From Acetobacteraceae bacterium (GTDB lineage Bacteria; Pseudomonadota; Alphaproteobacteria; Acetobacterales; Acetobacteraceae): a stretch of 43,563 nucleotides of DNA. The notes below the pieces were generated by a model, which ran no database searches, was not told the origin of the DNA, and worked only from the letters and a program-made list of their open reading frames with translations. Positions within the stretch are counted from its first letter, which is position 1. Each line of letters starts with the position of its first letter. Where the stretch lies: NCBI GenBank assembly GCA_003151425.1, contig PLXO01000085.1, positions 1-43,563 of the forward strand. Reading direction: 5' to 3'. The position numbers were made by a program, and so were the translations under genes. Positions 1 through 7,106 of this stretch are shown here, piece after piece.

Positions 1-107
1 CCAACCGATGGGGTCCACCTCATTCGGCCGGCCTCACTGACGCAGACATCGACGCGGAACTGGCAGCCTATAACGCGGAGCGCCGCGACCCGCCCGCCGA
101 CGAATGA
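1..107 (+). CDS. C-terminal end of a probable antitoxin (partial)
   Basis: The window opens inside a reading frame whose last 34 codons are visible and end at TGA 105-107. The tail is acidic (LTDADIDAELAAYNAERR then PPADE), as expected for the toxin-binding end of a small antitoxin. Its stop overlaps the start of the PIN-domain gene in an ATGA arrangement, the usual coupling in type II toxin-antitoxin pairs where the antitoxin comes first. The DNA-binding N-terminus lies outside the window, so the antitoxin family cannot be named. The role is inferred from position and composition. Confidence 0.6.
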   Translation, partial: NRWGPPHSAGLTDADIDAELAAYNAERRDPPADE

Positions 108-502
108 TTGTTGTCGACGCGTCGACACTGGTCGGTGCGGTCTTGAAACCGGACAGCGTTCCGGAACAGGCAGTGCTGCGGGCCGAGGATGTCGACGTGT
201 TCGCACTATCCGCGGCGGTCGACGCCGAGATATCCGAGGTATTGAGCCGGCCAAAGTTCGCGCGAGCCATTCCTGCCGCGCGGCGGCAACACTTCCTGCG
301 GCTCCTGCGGAACGAAGCGATAAGTTTCGAGCCATCCACACGCATCACCGACTGCCGTGACGCAAAGGACAACATGTACCTGGAACTTGCTTTTGCCGCT
401 GGCGCGGCGACGATCATCAGCAGCGATGACGATCTTCTGGTCCTCCATCCGTGGCGCGGCGAGCGCATTCTTCGGCCCGCGGACTATCTAGGAGCGACGT
501 GA
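104..502 (+). CDS. PIN-domain toxin (COG1569-type putative RNase)
   Basis: The protein has 132 residues, a normal size for a single PIN domain. It starts MIVVDASTLVGA, where the Asp in strand 1 is the first metal ligand. It has a mid-protein acidic residue in the DAEISEVL segment and the block DCRDAKDNMYLELAFAAGA, followed by ISSDDDLL, which carries the C-terminal acidic ligands. This DCRDxKDN signature is typical of the COG1569 PIN group. PIN toxins are Mg-dependent endoribonucleases held inactive by a cognate antitoxin. The ATG overlaps the stop of the preceding gene (ATGA), so the two are probably translated together. The RNA target cannot be read from sequence. Confidence 0.85.
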   Translation: MIVVDASTLVGAVLKPDSVPEQAVLRAEDVDVFALSAAVDAEISEVLSRPKFARAIPAARRQHFLRLLRNEAISFEPSTRITDCRDAKDNMYLELAFAAGAATIISSDDDLLVLHPWRGERILRPADYLGAT

Positions 503-940
503 CGCGCGGGCGCCATCGCAGGCACCGGCAAGGCGAATGCGGTCAGCATGATCGAGGCGATCAAGCTGACCGCGCGTTATGCGGTGCGCGGGGTGAAGCT
601 GGGGGAGACGGCGCAGGCGGCGGCGTAGCGCGAAGGCTCGGAGTCCCAGATCGAGCCTCGGCGAGGGTGGGAAGCGGACATCGTTTGGGTCCCAACGCCC
701 TACCCGATGCTTTGGTTTGGAGTGCCTGACGCACGTTGGCCACACCGTCCTCATCCGACGCCGTGAGTGTCGCCAGGGCAGCGCTGCTACCCAGGCCGTT
801 CCGGCCCGGCGCGGCGGGCGGGTTTGTGTGGACTACCGATGGAGGCTGCTTTATTGGCTGCTTCACCGCGTCGAACCGAGCACAGGCTGAACGACACAGC
901 AGCACAGTTCCCTCGATCTCGTTGCGGCGATGGAGGACAC
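503..940. other. Intergenic stretch with a possible gene fragment
   Basis: This 438-base stretch lies between the PIN toxin and the GH13 gene. On the plus strand an open frame follows the toxin stop and runs to TAG 626-628. It reads AGTGKANAVSMIEAIKLTAR and then YAVRGVKLGETAQAAA, which looks like the C-terminal end of a real protein with no start of its own. I do not recognise the parent family. The rest, 629-930, shows no convincing gene. A Shine-Dalgarno (GGAGGA, about 932-937) for the next gene closes the stretch. Confidence 0.3.
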
Positions 941-2911
941 ATGCTTTCTCAACAGAACATCTCCACCACAACGCCGACCGGCACGAAAATTCTGCCTGAA
1001 GGTGCTTCCTTCAGGGTCTGGGCGCCGCGTGCAACCGCCGTCTACCTGAACGGCTGCTTCGGCGGCAAAGCCTACGACGAACAAACGGACGACCGCCTTC
1101 TCAGCAAGGATGCCGCTGGTTACTGGACCGGTTTCCAGGCCGGTGCGCGGGAGGGAGATCTGTATCGCTTCTGGATCGTCGGCGAAGGATCGAGCGGTTA
1201 CAAGCGTGACCCATACGCACGTGAACTGGCGCCGAACGGGTTTCCCGACTGCTGCAGCATCTTGCGGGCGTCCGACACCTATCCTTGGCATGACGCCGGC
1301 TTTCTCACGCCCGACTTCTCCGACATGATAATTTATCAATTGCACATTGGAACCTACGCGATCCGAAATGCGGGCGTTGCCTCGAACTTTCTGGATGTCA
1401 CTTGCAAGATCCCATATCTCGCCGCCTTGGGCGCCAACGTCCTGCAACCGCTTCCGATCGACGAGCAGGAGGCAAATCCGTCGATGGGCTACGGCGGCGC
1501 GGATCTCTTCTCACCGGACTTTCCCTATGTTGCCGCCGAAACGGATCTGCCGGGCTATCTGGCGACGATCAATGCCTTGCTGGCGGCGAAACAACTGGCA
1601 CCACTTCAGCTCGAAGACCTCCGATCGGGGCCAGCGCAGCTCAAGGCAATGGTGGATCTGTGTCACGTCCATGGCATCGCAGTCATGTTCGACGTCGTTT
1701 ATAATCACGCGGGTGGATTCACCGTCAACGGCCAGCTTGACGACAACTGCGTGTACTATTTCGACCGGGTCCCGAACGTCGGCAATAACAACGACAGCCT
1801 GTATTTTACCGACCAGGACCGGGGCACCGGCGGCCTTGCGTTTGCGCTTTGGAATGCCGACGTGTGCCAATTTCTTTCGGATAATGCCTCGCACTACATC
1901 GAGGAATTTCACGCCGACGGCTTTCGCTACGACGAGATCAGCATTCTGCTGTCCACCAACCAGGGAAGCGGATGGGAATTCTGTCGCGCCCTCACGACTC
2001 AGTTGCGAACCCTGCAACCTCGGATCCTGCAAAACGCCGAGTTCTGGCCGGGCGAATTCTCCGACATTCCTTCGACGGCACTGCCGGTCGTCGCACCTGC
2101 ATCCGCCGGTGGCGCGGGCTTCGATGTGGTGCAACATGATGACTTGCGCGGCGCCCTGCGGGATGCGGTCGGCGCGGCCTCCGGCGGATCCTCTGCCTCG
2201 GTGTCCGTCGCGGCCATTGCCTCCGCGCTTTACCCGCCTGGATTTGACCACGCATGGCGCGCGGTTACCTGCATCGAAAATCATGATCTCGTCATGGCAG
2301 GCCGCAGCCCGCGCATTCCGGCGCTGGCTGACGTTTCTAACCATCGCTCCTGGTACGCGCGCAGCCGCAGCCGCTTCGCGACCTCGATTTTGCTCACAGC
2401 CCCGGGGATTCCCCAGCTTTTCATGGGCCAGGAGTTCCTCGAGGACAAACCCTGGGACACCAACCCGGCCGGTCCGGACCTGCTGGGGTGGGATGGTTTG
2501 AACAGCGGTGTCGATCGTGCCATGACGGATCATCTGCGCTTTACCCAGGATCTGATTAGGCTTCGGCAAAATCAGCCGGCACTGAGAGGCGACAATGTGA
2601 ACGCATTCTACGCGGCGGACACAGATCGTGTTGTTGCGTTTCACCGGTGGCTCGAGGCGACGGGCCAAGACGTGATCGTTGTTGCCTCGCTCGCGGAAAG
2701 CACGTGGTATAGTTACAATTTAGGTTTCCCTGCGCCGGGCTGGTGGGCCGAGGTGTTCAACAGCGATGTATATGACAACTGGGTCAATCCCTGGGTCGCC
2801 GGGAACGGGACCGGAATTCAGGTCAACGGCGGGCCGTTGCATGGCTTTGTCGCGTCCGCATCCGTCGTCATCCCGGCCAATGGTGTGATGGTTTTCGCTC
2901 GATGTTGCTAA
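941..2911 (+). CDS. Glycoside hydrolase family 13 enzyme with N-terminal CBM48 (branching-enzyme/amylase type)
   Basis: This 656-residue protein probably acts on alpha-1,4/1,6-glucans. Residues about 18-100 (FRVWAPRATAVYLNG onward) form a CBM48-like beta-sandwich. Residues about 125-550 are the GH13 barrel, with all four conserved regions visible: DVVYNHAG (Asp251), GFRYDE with the nucleophile Asp331, NAEFWP with the acid/base Glu367, and IENHD with Asp449. A C-terminal beta domain follows. The start at 941 was chosen because GGAGGA sits just upstream and the CBM48 follows directly; the frame is open further upstream to 767. Branching enzyme, trehalohydrolase or another GH13 activity cannot be told apart by eye. 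No other glycogen or trehalose gene is nearby. Confidence 0.85.
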   Translation: MLSQQNISTTTPTGTKILPEGASFRVWAPRATAVYLNGCFGGKAYDEQTDDRLLSKDAAGYWTGFQAGAREGDLYRFWIVGEGSSGYKRDPYARELAPNGFPDCCSILRASDTYPWHDAGFLTPDFSDMIIYQLHIGTYAIRNAGVASNFLDVTCKIPYLAALGANVLQPLPIDEQEANPSMGYGGADLFSPDFPYVAAETDLPGYLATINALLAAKQLAPLQLEDLRSGPAQLKAMVDLCHVHGIAVMFDVVYNHAGGFTVNGQLDDNCVYYFDRVPNVGNNNDSLYFTDQDRGTGGLAFALWNADVCQFLSDNASHYIEEFHADGFRYDEISILLSTNQGSGWEFCRALTTQLRTLQPRILQNAEFWPGEFSDIPSTALPVVAPASAGGAGFDVVQHDDLRGALRDAVGAASGGSSASVSVAAIASALYPPGFDHAWRAVTCIENHDLVMAGRSPRIPALADVSNHRSWYARSRSRFATSILLTAPGIPQLFMGQEFLEDKPWDTNPAGPDLLGWDGLNSGVDRAMTDHLRFTQDLIRLRQNQPALRGDNVNAFYAADTDRVVAFHRWLEATGQDVIVVASLAESTWYSYNLGFPAPGWWAEVFNSDVYDNWVNPWVAGNGTGIQVNGGPLHGFVASASVVIPANGVMVFARCC

Positions 2912-2993
2912 CAGCTAACGAAAGCAGTTTCGGGTGTCCTTCACCGTCCCCGCGGCCGCTCGCATCCTTGCAATCAAAGCGGAACGACGCTTG

Positions 2994-3121
2994 ATACCAG
3001 GCGCGAAAGGAATGACTCTCCGGAAGCGCTGATTGCTACCGTTGTCATGGCGGCGAAGGCCGGCCATGACAGTGGAAACGACCAGCGGCCGAGGTACGTC
3101 ATTCCTTTCGGCCGCTGGTAT
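2994..3121. repeat. Nested intergenic inverted-repeat element
   Basis: The arms 2994-3016 and 3098-3121 are near-perfect reverse complements over 23/24 bases; the core GAAAGGAATGAC / GTCATTCCTTTC is exact. Inside lies a second hairpin, GTCATGGC 3044-3051 against GCCATGAC 3063-3070. A third pairing, ACCAGCGGCCGA 3081-3092 with TCGGCCGCTGGT 3108-3119, competes with the outer arm. The element occupies the 324-base gap 2912-3235, in which I see no gene. There is no T-run, so it is not a standard intrinsic terminator. It may be a mobile or transcribed palindromic repeat. Confidence 0.75.
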
Positions 3122-3151
3122 GGCTCCAACAGTAATTGATTTGGCTACGCT

Positions 3152-3182
3152 TATCCGTGTTCAGCCGTGTTCATCTGTGGTT
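3152..3182 (+). repeat. Short CCGTGTTCA-type intergenic repeat
   Basis: The stretch contains ATCCGTGTTCA followed by GCCGTGTTCA and TCTGTGGTT, that is, three near-copies of a roughly 10-base word. Related words occur at about 41575-41600 (opposite orientation) and more weakly at about 42505-42545. It lies just upstream of the hydrolase start region. I see no coding or promoter role for it. Confidence 0.45.
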
Positions 3183-3235
3183 CCGTATCTATACCGGAAC
3201 ATACGACAACGCCGGCCCTGACCTGAGAGGCACGC

Positions 3236-4370
3236 ATGCCCGACATCGGACCATTGGACCCAGCCGTGCTCCCCGCCGGCATCCGCTCCCGCTTCCTTGA
3301 AAACATCAACGGCCTGCGCGTCCACCTGCTGGAAGCCGGCCACGAAACCCCCGGCCGGCCCTGCGTCCTGCTGCTGCACGGCTTCCCGGAACTCGCCTAT
3401 TCCTGGCGCAAGGTGATGCCGCCGCTCGCCGCCGCCGGGTTCCACGTTGTCGCCCCTGACCTGCGCGGCTACGGCCGCACCACCGGCTGGGACGGCGCCT
3501 ATGACAGCGACCTGCGCGGCTTCCGCCTGCTGAACGCGGTGCGCGACGCGCTCGGCGTGATCTGGGCGCTCGGCCACCGCGAGGTCGCCGGCGTGGTCGG
3601 CCACGACTTCGGCTCCCCGGTCGCGGCGTGGTGCGCGCTGGTGCGCCCGGACGTGTTCCGCTCGGTCACGCTGATGAGCGCACCGTTCGCCGGCCCCCCC
3701 TGCCCTGGCCGCCGCTCCCGCGCGCGAGGCACCCGACATCCACGCAGCGATGGCGGCATTGGATCGACCTCGGAAACATTACCAGTGGTACTACTCGACC
3801 CGCCCGGCCAACGAGGACATGACGCACTGCAAGCAGGGCGTGCACGATTTCCTGCGCGCCTACTACCACCACAAAAGCGCCGACTGGACCCGGAACAAAC
3901 CCCACCGCCTGACTGGCCGGACCGCCGAGGAATTCGCGAGGATGCCGACCTACTACATCATGGACCTGCACGAGGACATGCCGACGACGGTGGCGCACGA
4001 GATGCCCTCGCCCGCCGAGATCGCCGCCTGTCGCTGGCTGCCCGACAACGAGCTCGCCGTCTGCGCCGCCGAGTATACCCGCACCGGGTTTCAAGGCGGC
4101 CTGCAGTGGTATCGCCGCGGCACGGGCGGGCTGGACACATCGGAATTGCAATTGTTCTCTGGCCGCACCATCGACGTGCCCTCGACGTTCATTGCGGGAA
4201 CCAGCGATTGGGGGACCTATCAGATGCCCGGCGCGTTCGAGCGCATGCAGCAGACAGCCTGCACGCGGATGCAAGCCTGCCACCTGATCGAGGGCGCCGG
4301 ACACTGGGTGCAGCAGGAACAGGCCGCGCGCGTGAGCGAGGCGTTGGTTCGGTTCCTGCCGCGGTCGTGA
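3236..4370 (+). pseudogene. Epoxide-hydrolase-like alpha/beta hydrolase, frameshifted
   Basis: Two frames join into one hydrolase of about 377 residues. The first part, starting at ATG 3236 after GAGAGG, carries the oxyanion motif HGFPE, then DLRGYGRT and the nucleophile elbow VGHDFGSP with Asp124. An Asp nucleophile indicates the epoxide hydrolase/haloalkane dehalogenase branch. At about 3694-3703, in a run of seven C followed by TG, the frame shifts by one base. The second part resumes in frame from about 3703 (with APDIHAAMAAL and the cap residues HYQWYYSTR) and ends with the catalytic His segment EGAGHWVQQEQ. Both halves are well conserved, so the shift is either recent or a homopolymer sequencing error. 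If it is real, the product would lack the cap and the catalytic His. Confidence 0.8.
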
Positions 4371-4376
4371 CTTTAC

Positions 4377-4453
4377 GTCATGGCCGGGCTTGTCGCGACC
4401 ATCCACGCAATGTCGGTGTCGCAACGGATGGCCAAGCCAAGCCGCGCCATGAC
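4377..4453. repeat. GTCATGGC...GCCATGAC palindromic repeat
   Basis: GTCATGGC at 4377-4384 and GCCATGAC at 4446-4453 bound a 77-base element that starts GTCATGGCCGGGCTTGTCGC. Alphaproteobacterial genomes often carry intergenic repeats of this look, whose chance translation begins MAGLVPAIH; here the chance translation begins MAGLVATIHA. It lies between the broken hydrolase and the dehydrogenase gene. Related hairpins are at 3044-3070 and 20665-20685. Confidence 0.6.
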
Positions 4454-4564
4454 GCGAGAGAAGGCGTGCCGATCCCCTCGCCCGTTTGCGCGACCCAAGG
4501 GACATGATACCAACCACCGCGCTGGCAAAGCCGGCTTGGCACACGTCAAGCGACAGGAAGCTGA

Positions 4565-5602
4565 ATGACGAAGCTGCGGATCTTCATCGCGTCCCCACTG
4601 GAGCAGGAGAATGTCGACCGCGTTCGCGCCGTTGCTCCGGATCGGATCGATGTCATCTTCGAGCCCGACCTCCTGCCGCCGACGCGCTACATCGCCGATC
4701 ATCACGGCGCGCGCTTCACCCGCAGCCCCGAGCAGGCTACGCGTTGGCAAGCCGCGCTCGCGACGGCGGACATTCTTTGGGACCTGCCGCACCACGCCGA
4801 CGACCTTGCCGCCGCATCACGCCTGAAATGGATCCAGACCACCAGCACGGGGGTCGGCCAAAGCATCAAGTTGCTCGGTCTGCACGCGTCCGATATCATC
4901 ATCACCACGGCGCGCGGCGTCCACGCTGGCCCGTTGGCCGAGTTTGTCTTCATGGCGCTGCTGGCGCATTTCCGCGGCCTGCGAAAACTCGATGCCGAGC
5001 AGCGCGCCCATCGGTGGATCCGTACCTGCAACGAGGAAGTCGCCGGGCGGACAATAACCCTGATCGGAGCTGGTGATCTGGCGCGCGGTGTGGCGAAGGT
5101 GGCGCACGCTTTCGGCATGCGCGTCGTCGCTGTGGTCCGTCATCCGCACCAGGCGCGGCACAGCACGCATCTGTTCGACGCGATCCATGGGCGCGACGCT
5201 CTGCACCACGCACTCGGCCTGGGCGACGCGGTGGTCGTCACTGTGCCGCATACCGCCGAGACCGAGCAGATGATCGATGCCGCGGCCTTCGCCGCGATGC
5301 GGCCAGGCGCCGCCTTCGTCAATATCGGGCGCGGTCAGGTGGTCGACGAGCAGGCGCTGATCGAGCATCTGCGCAATGGCCATCTCGGCTTCGCCGCCCT
5401 GGATGTCGCGACGGTCGAGCCACTCCCACCCGCGAGCCCGCTCTGGGACATGCCGAACGTGCTCATCAGCCCGCATTCGGCCAGTACGGTCGCAACGGAG
5501 AACGCCAAGATCGTTGATATTTTCAGTCACAATCTGCGCTGTTATATCGCGGGCCGGATCAACGACATGAAGAACGTTCTGAACAAGGACTTGTTGTACT
5601 AA
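4565..5602 (+). CDS. D-isomer-specific 2-hydroxyacid dehydrogenase
   Basis: This 345-residue cytosolic NAD(P)-dependent oxidoreductase should interconvert a 2-oxoacid and a D-2-hydroxyacid. The Rossmann nucleotide-binding loop reads LIGAGDLARGVAK, where the third position of the usual GxGxxG is Ala. The catalytic triad is visible as Arg256 in NIGRGQVVDE, Glu285 in ATVEPLP and His304 in SPHSAS. The ATG follows AGGAAG at a good distance. The substrate cannot be inferred: the gene stands alone between a broken hydrolase and a membrane-methyltransferase-like gene. The N-terminal substrate domain (residues about 1-110) is divergent, which argues against the classical phosphoglycerate or formate dehydrogenases. 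Confidence 0.85.
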   Translation: MTKLRIFIASPLEQENVDRVRAVAPDRIDVIFEPDLLPPTRYIADHHGARFTRSPEQATRWQAALATADILWDLPHHADDLAAASRLKWIQTTSTGVGQSIKLLGLHASDIIITTARGVHAGPLAEFVFMALLAHFRGLRKLDAEQRAHRWIRTCNEEVAGRTITLIGAGDLARGVAKVAHAFGMRVVAVVRHPHQARHSTHLFDAIHGRDALHHALGLGDAVVVTVPHTAETEQMIDAAAFAAMRPGAAFVNIGRGQVVDEQALIEHLRNGHLGFAALDVATVEPLPPASPLWDMPNVLISPHSASTVATENAKIVDIFSHNLRCYIAGRINDMKNVLNKDLLY

Positions 5603-5787
5603 GCCAGCCGGCACGGCCAATCGTGAGATGTGGGAAGACCCTCCACCTTGTCGATGACACTGATCGGTTTCACCAACATCTTTATCGTCGGCGAACGATG
5701 GGCGTCATCCGGGCACTTCGAACCAACGCGACTCGCTCCACTGTCAGATGACGTGCCGCGGAGATCGGCAGCACACGGAGGCGGCAA

Positions 5788-6477
5788 ATGACCAAGCGCG
5801 GGACAGGCGAGGCAGCAACGATGACGCCACCCGTCCGGATTGCGGTGGTCGTTGGGGGATCCGCCGTCAGTTACGGTCTCGGCATCCTCGGCTGGGGCGG
5901 GTTCGCAGCCTATTTCTCCCACCCGGCCCTGGTCGCGCTCGTGCTCGCGGGCTGCGTTCTCGTTGGGGCAGCGCTGTTCGCCGGAGGCAATTTGAGCTCC
6001 GGCGAGCGCGAGGATCGAGGCAACCGCTGGGTCCTGGCTGCCTTCGGCGTGCTCGGGCTGCTCGACGCCTATCTGCCCGCCTACACGGACCGGATGTCGT
6101 TTTGGACCATCGACGGCGATGCCATTCGCTGGCTTGGCGTGGGTCTTTTCAGCGTCGGTGGTGCACTGCGGCTCTTGCCGGTTGTTGTGCTCGGTCCGCG
6201 GTTCAGCGGACTGGTCGCCATCCAGCCCGGCCACACGTTGGTCACCTCGGGTATCTACAGCGTGATCCGCCACCCCAGCTATCTGGGATTGCTCATCAAC
6301 TCGCTGGGCTTCGGCCTGGCGTTTCGTTCCGGAGTCGGCGTGCTAATCACGGCGCTTACGTTGGTGCCGCTCCTCGCGCGCATCCACGCGGAAGAGCGGT
6401 TGCTGCGCTCGCAGTTTGGCGACGAGTACGCGGCGTACTGCGCCCGGACATCGCGGCTGATTCCCGGGATCTATTAG
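5788..6477 (+). CDS. Isoprenylcysteine carboxyl methyltransferase-like integral membrane protein
   Basis: This 229-residue protein has about five or six hydrophobic segments, for example GLGILGWGGFAAYF, ALVALVLAGCVLVGAALF and LITALTLVPLLA. The C-terminal half has the family signature GIYSVIRHPSYLG and the terminal EERLLRSQFGDEYAAYC followed by TSRLIPGIY. In this ICMT/PEMT-like family these segments bind S-adenosylmethionine at the membrane face. The bacterial substrates are mostly unknown; lipids or small thiols are possible. The start follows GGAGGCGGCAA. It converges with holC across an inverted repeat at 6531-6627. Confidence 0.8.
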   Translation: MTKRGTGEAATMTPPVRIAVVVGGSAVSYGLGILGWGGFAAYFSHPALVALVLAGCVLVGAALFAGGNLSSGEREDRGNRWVLAAFGVLGLLDAYLPAYTDRMSFWTIDGDAIRWLGVGLFSVGGALRLLPVVVLGPRFSGLVAIQPGHTLVTSGIYSVIRHPSYLGLLINSLGFGLAFRSGVGVLITALTLVPLLARIHAEERLLRSQFGDEYAAYCARTSRLIPGIY

Positions 6478-6530
6478 AACGCATGCACTATGACCGGAGT
6501 CGCCGCGCCGGCTGTTCACGACAACGTCGG

Positions 6531-6627
6531 TCGGAAAAGCGTAGCGCAGTCCGCCATCTTTGAAGCCCGCCGCAACCCAAATCCACCGAGGCGACGCAAG
6601 CGGCGGAATGCGCTGCGCTTTTCCGCC
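6531..6627. repeat. GGCGGAAAAGCG-type inverted repeat between convergent genes
   Basis: The arm TCGGAAAAGCGTAGCGCAGT (from 6531, continuing to CCGCC) pairs with the arm 6602-6627 (GGCGGAATGCGCTGCGCTTT, then TCCGCC). The arms match over about 26 bases with a few mismatches, leaving a loop of about 45 bases. The position, between the 3' ends of a plus-strand and a minus-strand gene, fits a bidirectional transcription stop or mRNA-protecting hairpin. Similar GGCGGAATGCGC repeats are widespread in Proteobacteria. Confidence 0.65.
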
Positions 6628-6656
6628 CTACACCTGTTATGCCCCGACCGCCCAGG

Positions 6657-7103
6657 CTACGCCTGCTTCGCCCAACCCTTCGGCCCCTGCTGCCAGTAAG
6701 ACAGCGCATGCCCACCCGCCTTCGCCGCACTCCAGCGCCCACGCGCCGCCTGCACTGCCGCCTCGTCATTGCCATCAAACAAATCAAACACCCGGGCAAA
6801 CGCATCAAGCCGCGCGCTGCTCGCCCCATCCACCAGGAACAGAAACCGCGCCCCATTCGGCGCAGCGTCGTCGGTCGCCAGCCAGATCGGCTGCAGCTCA
6901 GCATCGCCGTCCGCCGCCGTACCGTGCGGCAACCAGTTCGGTTCCTTACAGTCCCACAGTGCCTGGTCCAGCGCCGCGACCCGCGCCGGTTCACGGCACA
7001 CCACCACCGCGCGCTCGCCAGCCGCCAGCGTGCGGCCGAGCAACAACGGCAACACCTGCTCCAGCGTGCTGCGCGTAAGGTGGTAAAACCCGATCTCGCT
7101 CAC
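6657..7103 (-). CDS. holC: DNA polymerase III chi subunit
   Basis: This 148-residue protein is the accessory chi subunit of the replicative clamp-loader complex. In the family it links the holoenzyme to single-strand-binding protein through psi. It starts SEIGFYHLTRSTLEQVLPLL and has the family's LWDCKEPNWLPHG block, then FLFLVDG and a C-terminal ALSYWQQGPKGW motif. The start codon is GTG (plus-strand CAC 7101-7103), only three bases after the pepA stop, so the two genes form a pepA-holC operon. This neighbourhood is common in Proteobacteria and supports the call. The length is normal. Confidence 0.9.
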   Translation of the reverse strand: MSEIGFYHLTRSTLEQVLPLLLGRTLAAGERAVVVCREPARVAALDQALWDCKEPNWLPHGTAADGDAELQPIWLATDDAAPNGARFLFLVDGASSARLDAFARVFDLFDGNDEAAVQAARGRWSAAKAGGHALSYWQQGPKGWAKQA

Positions 7104-7106
7104 GTC

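Noticed and set aside
3033..3221. A 62-codon frame between the GH13 and hydrolase genes
   Set aside because: It runs through the palindromic repeat element; the translation derives from the repeat and has no protein-like pattern.
4380..4568. A small frame starting MAGLVATIHA
   Set aside because: This is the chance translation of a GTCATGGC-family intergenic repeat, a frequent false gene in alphaproteobacteria.
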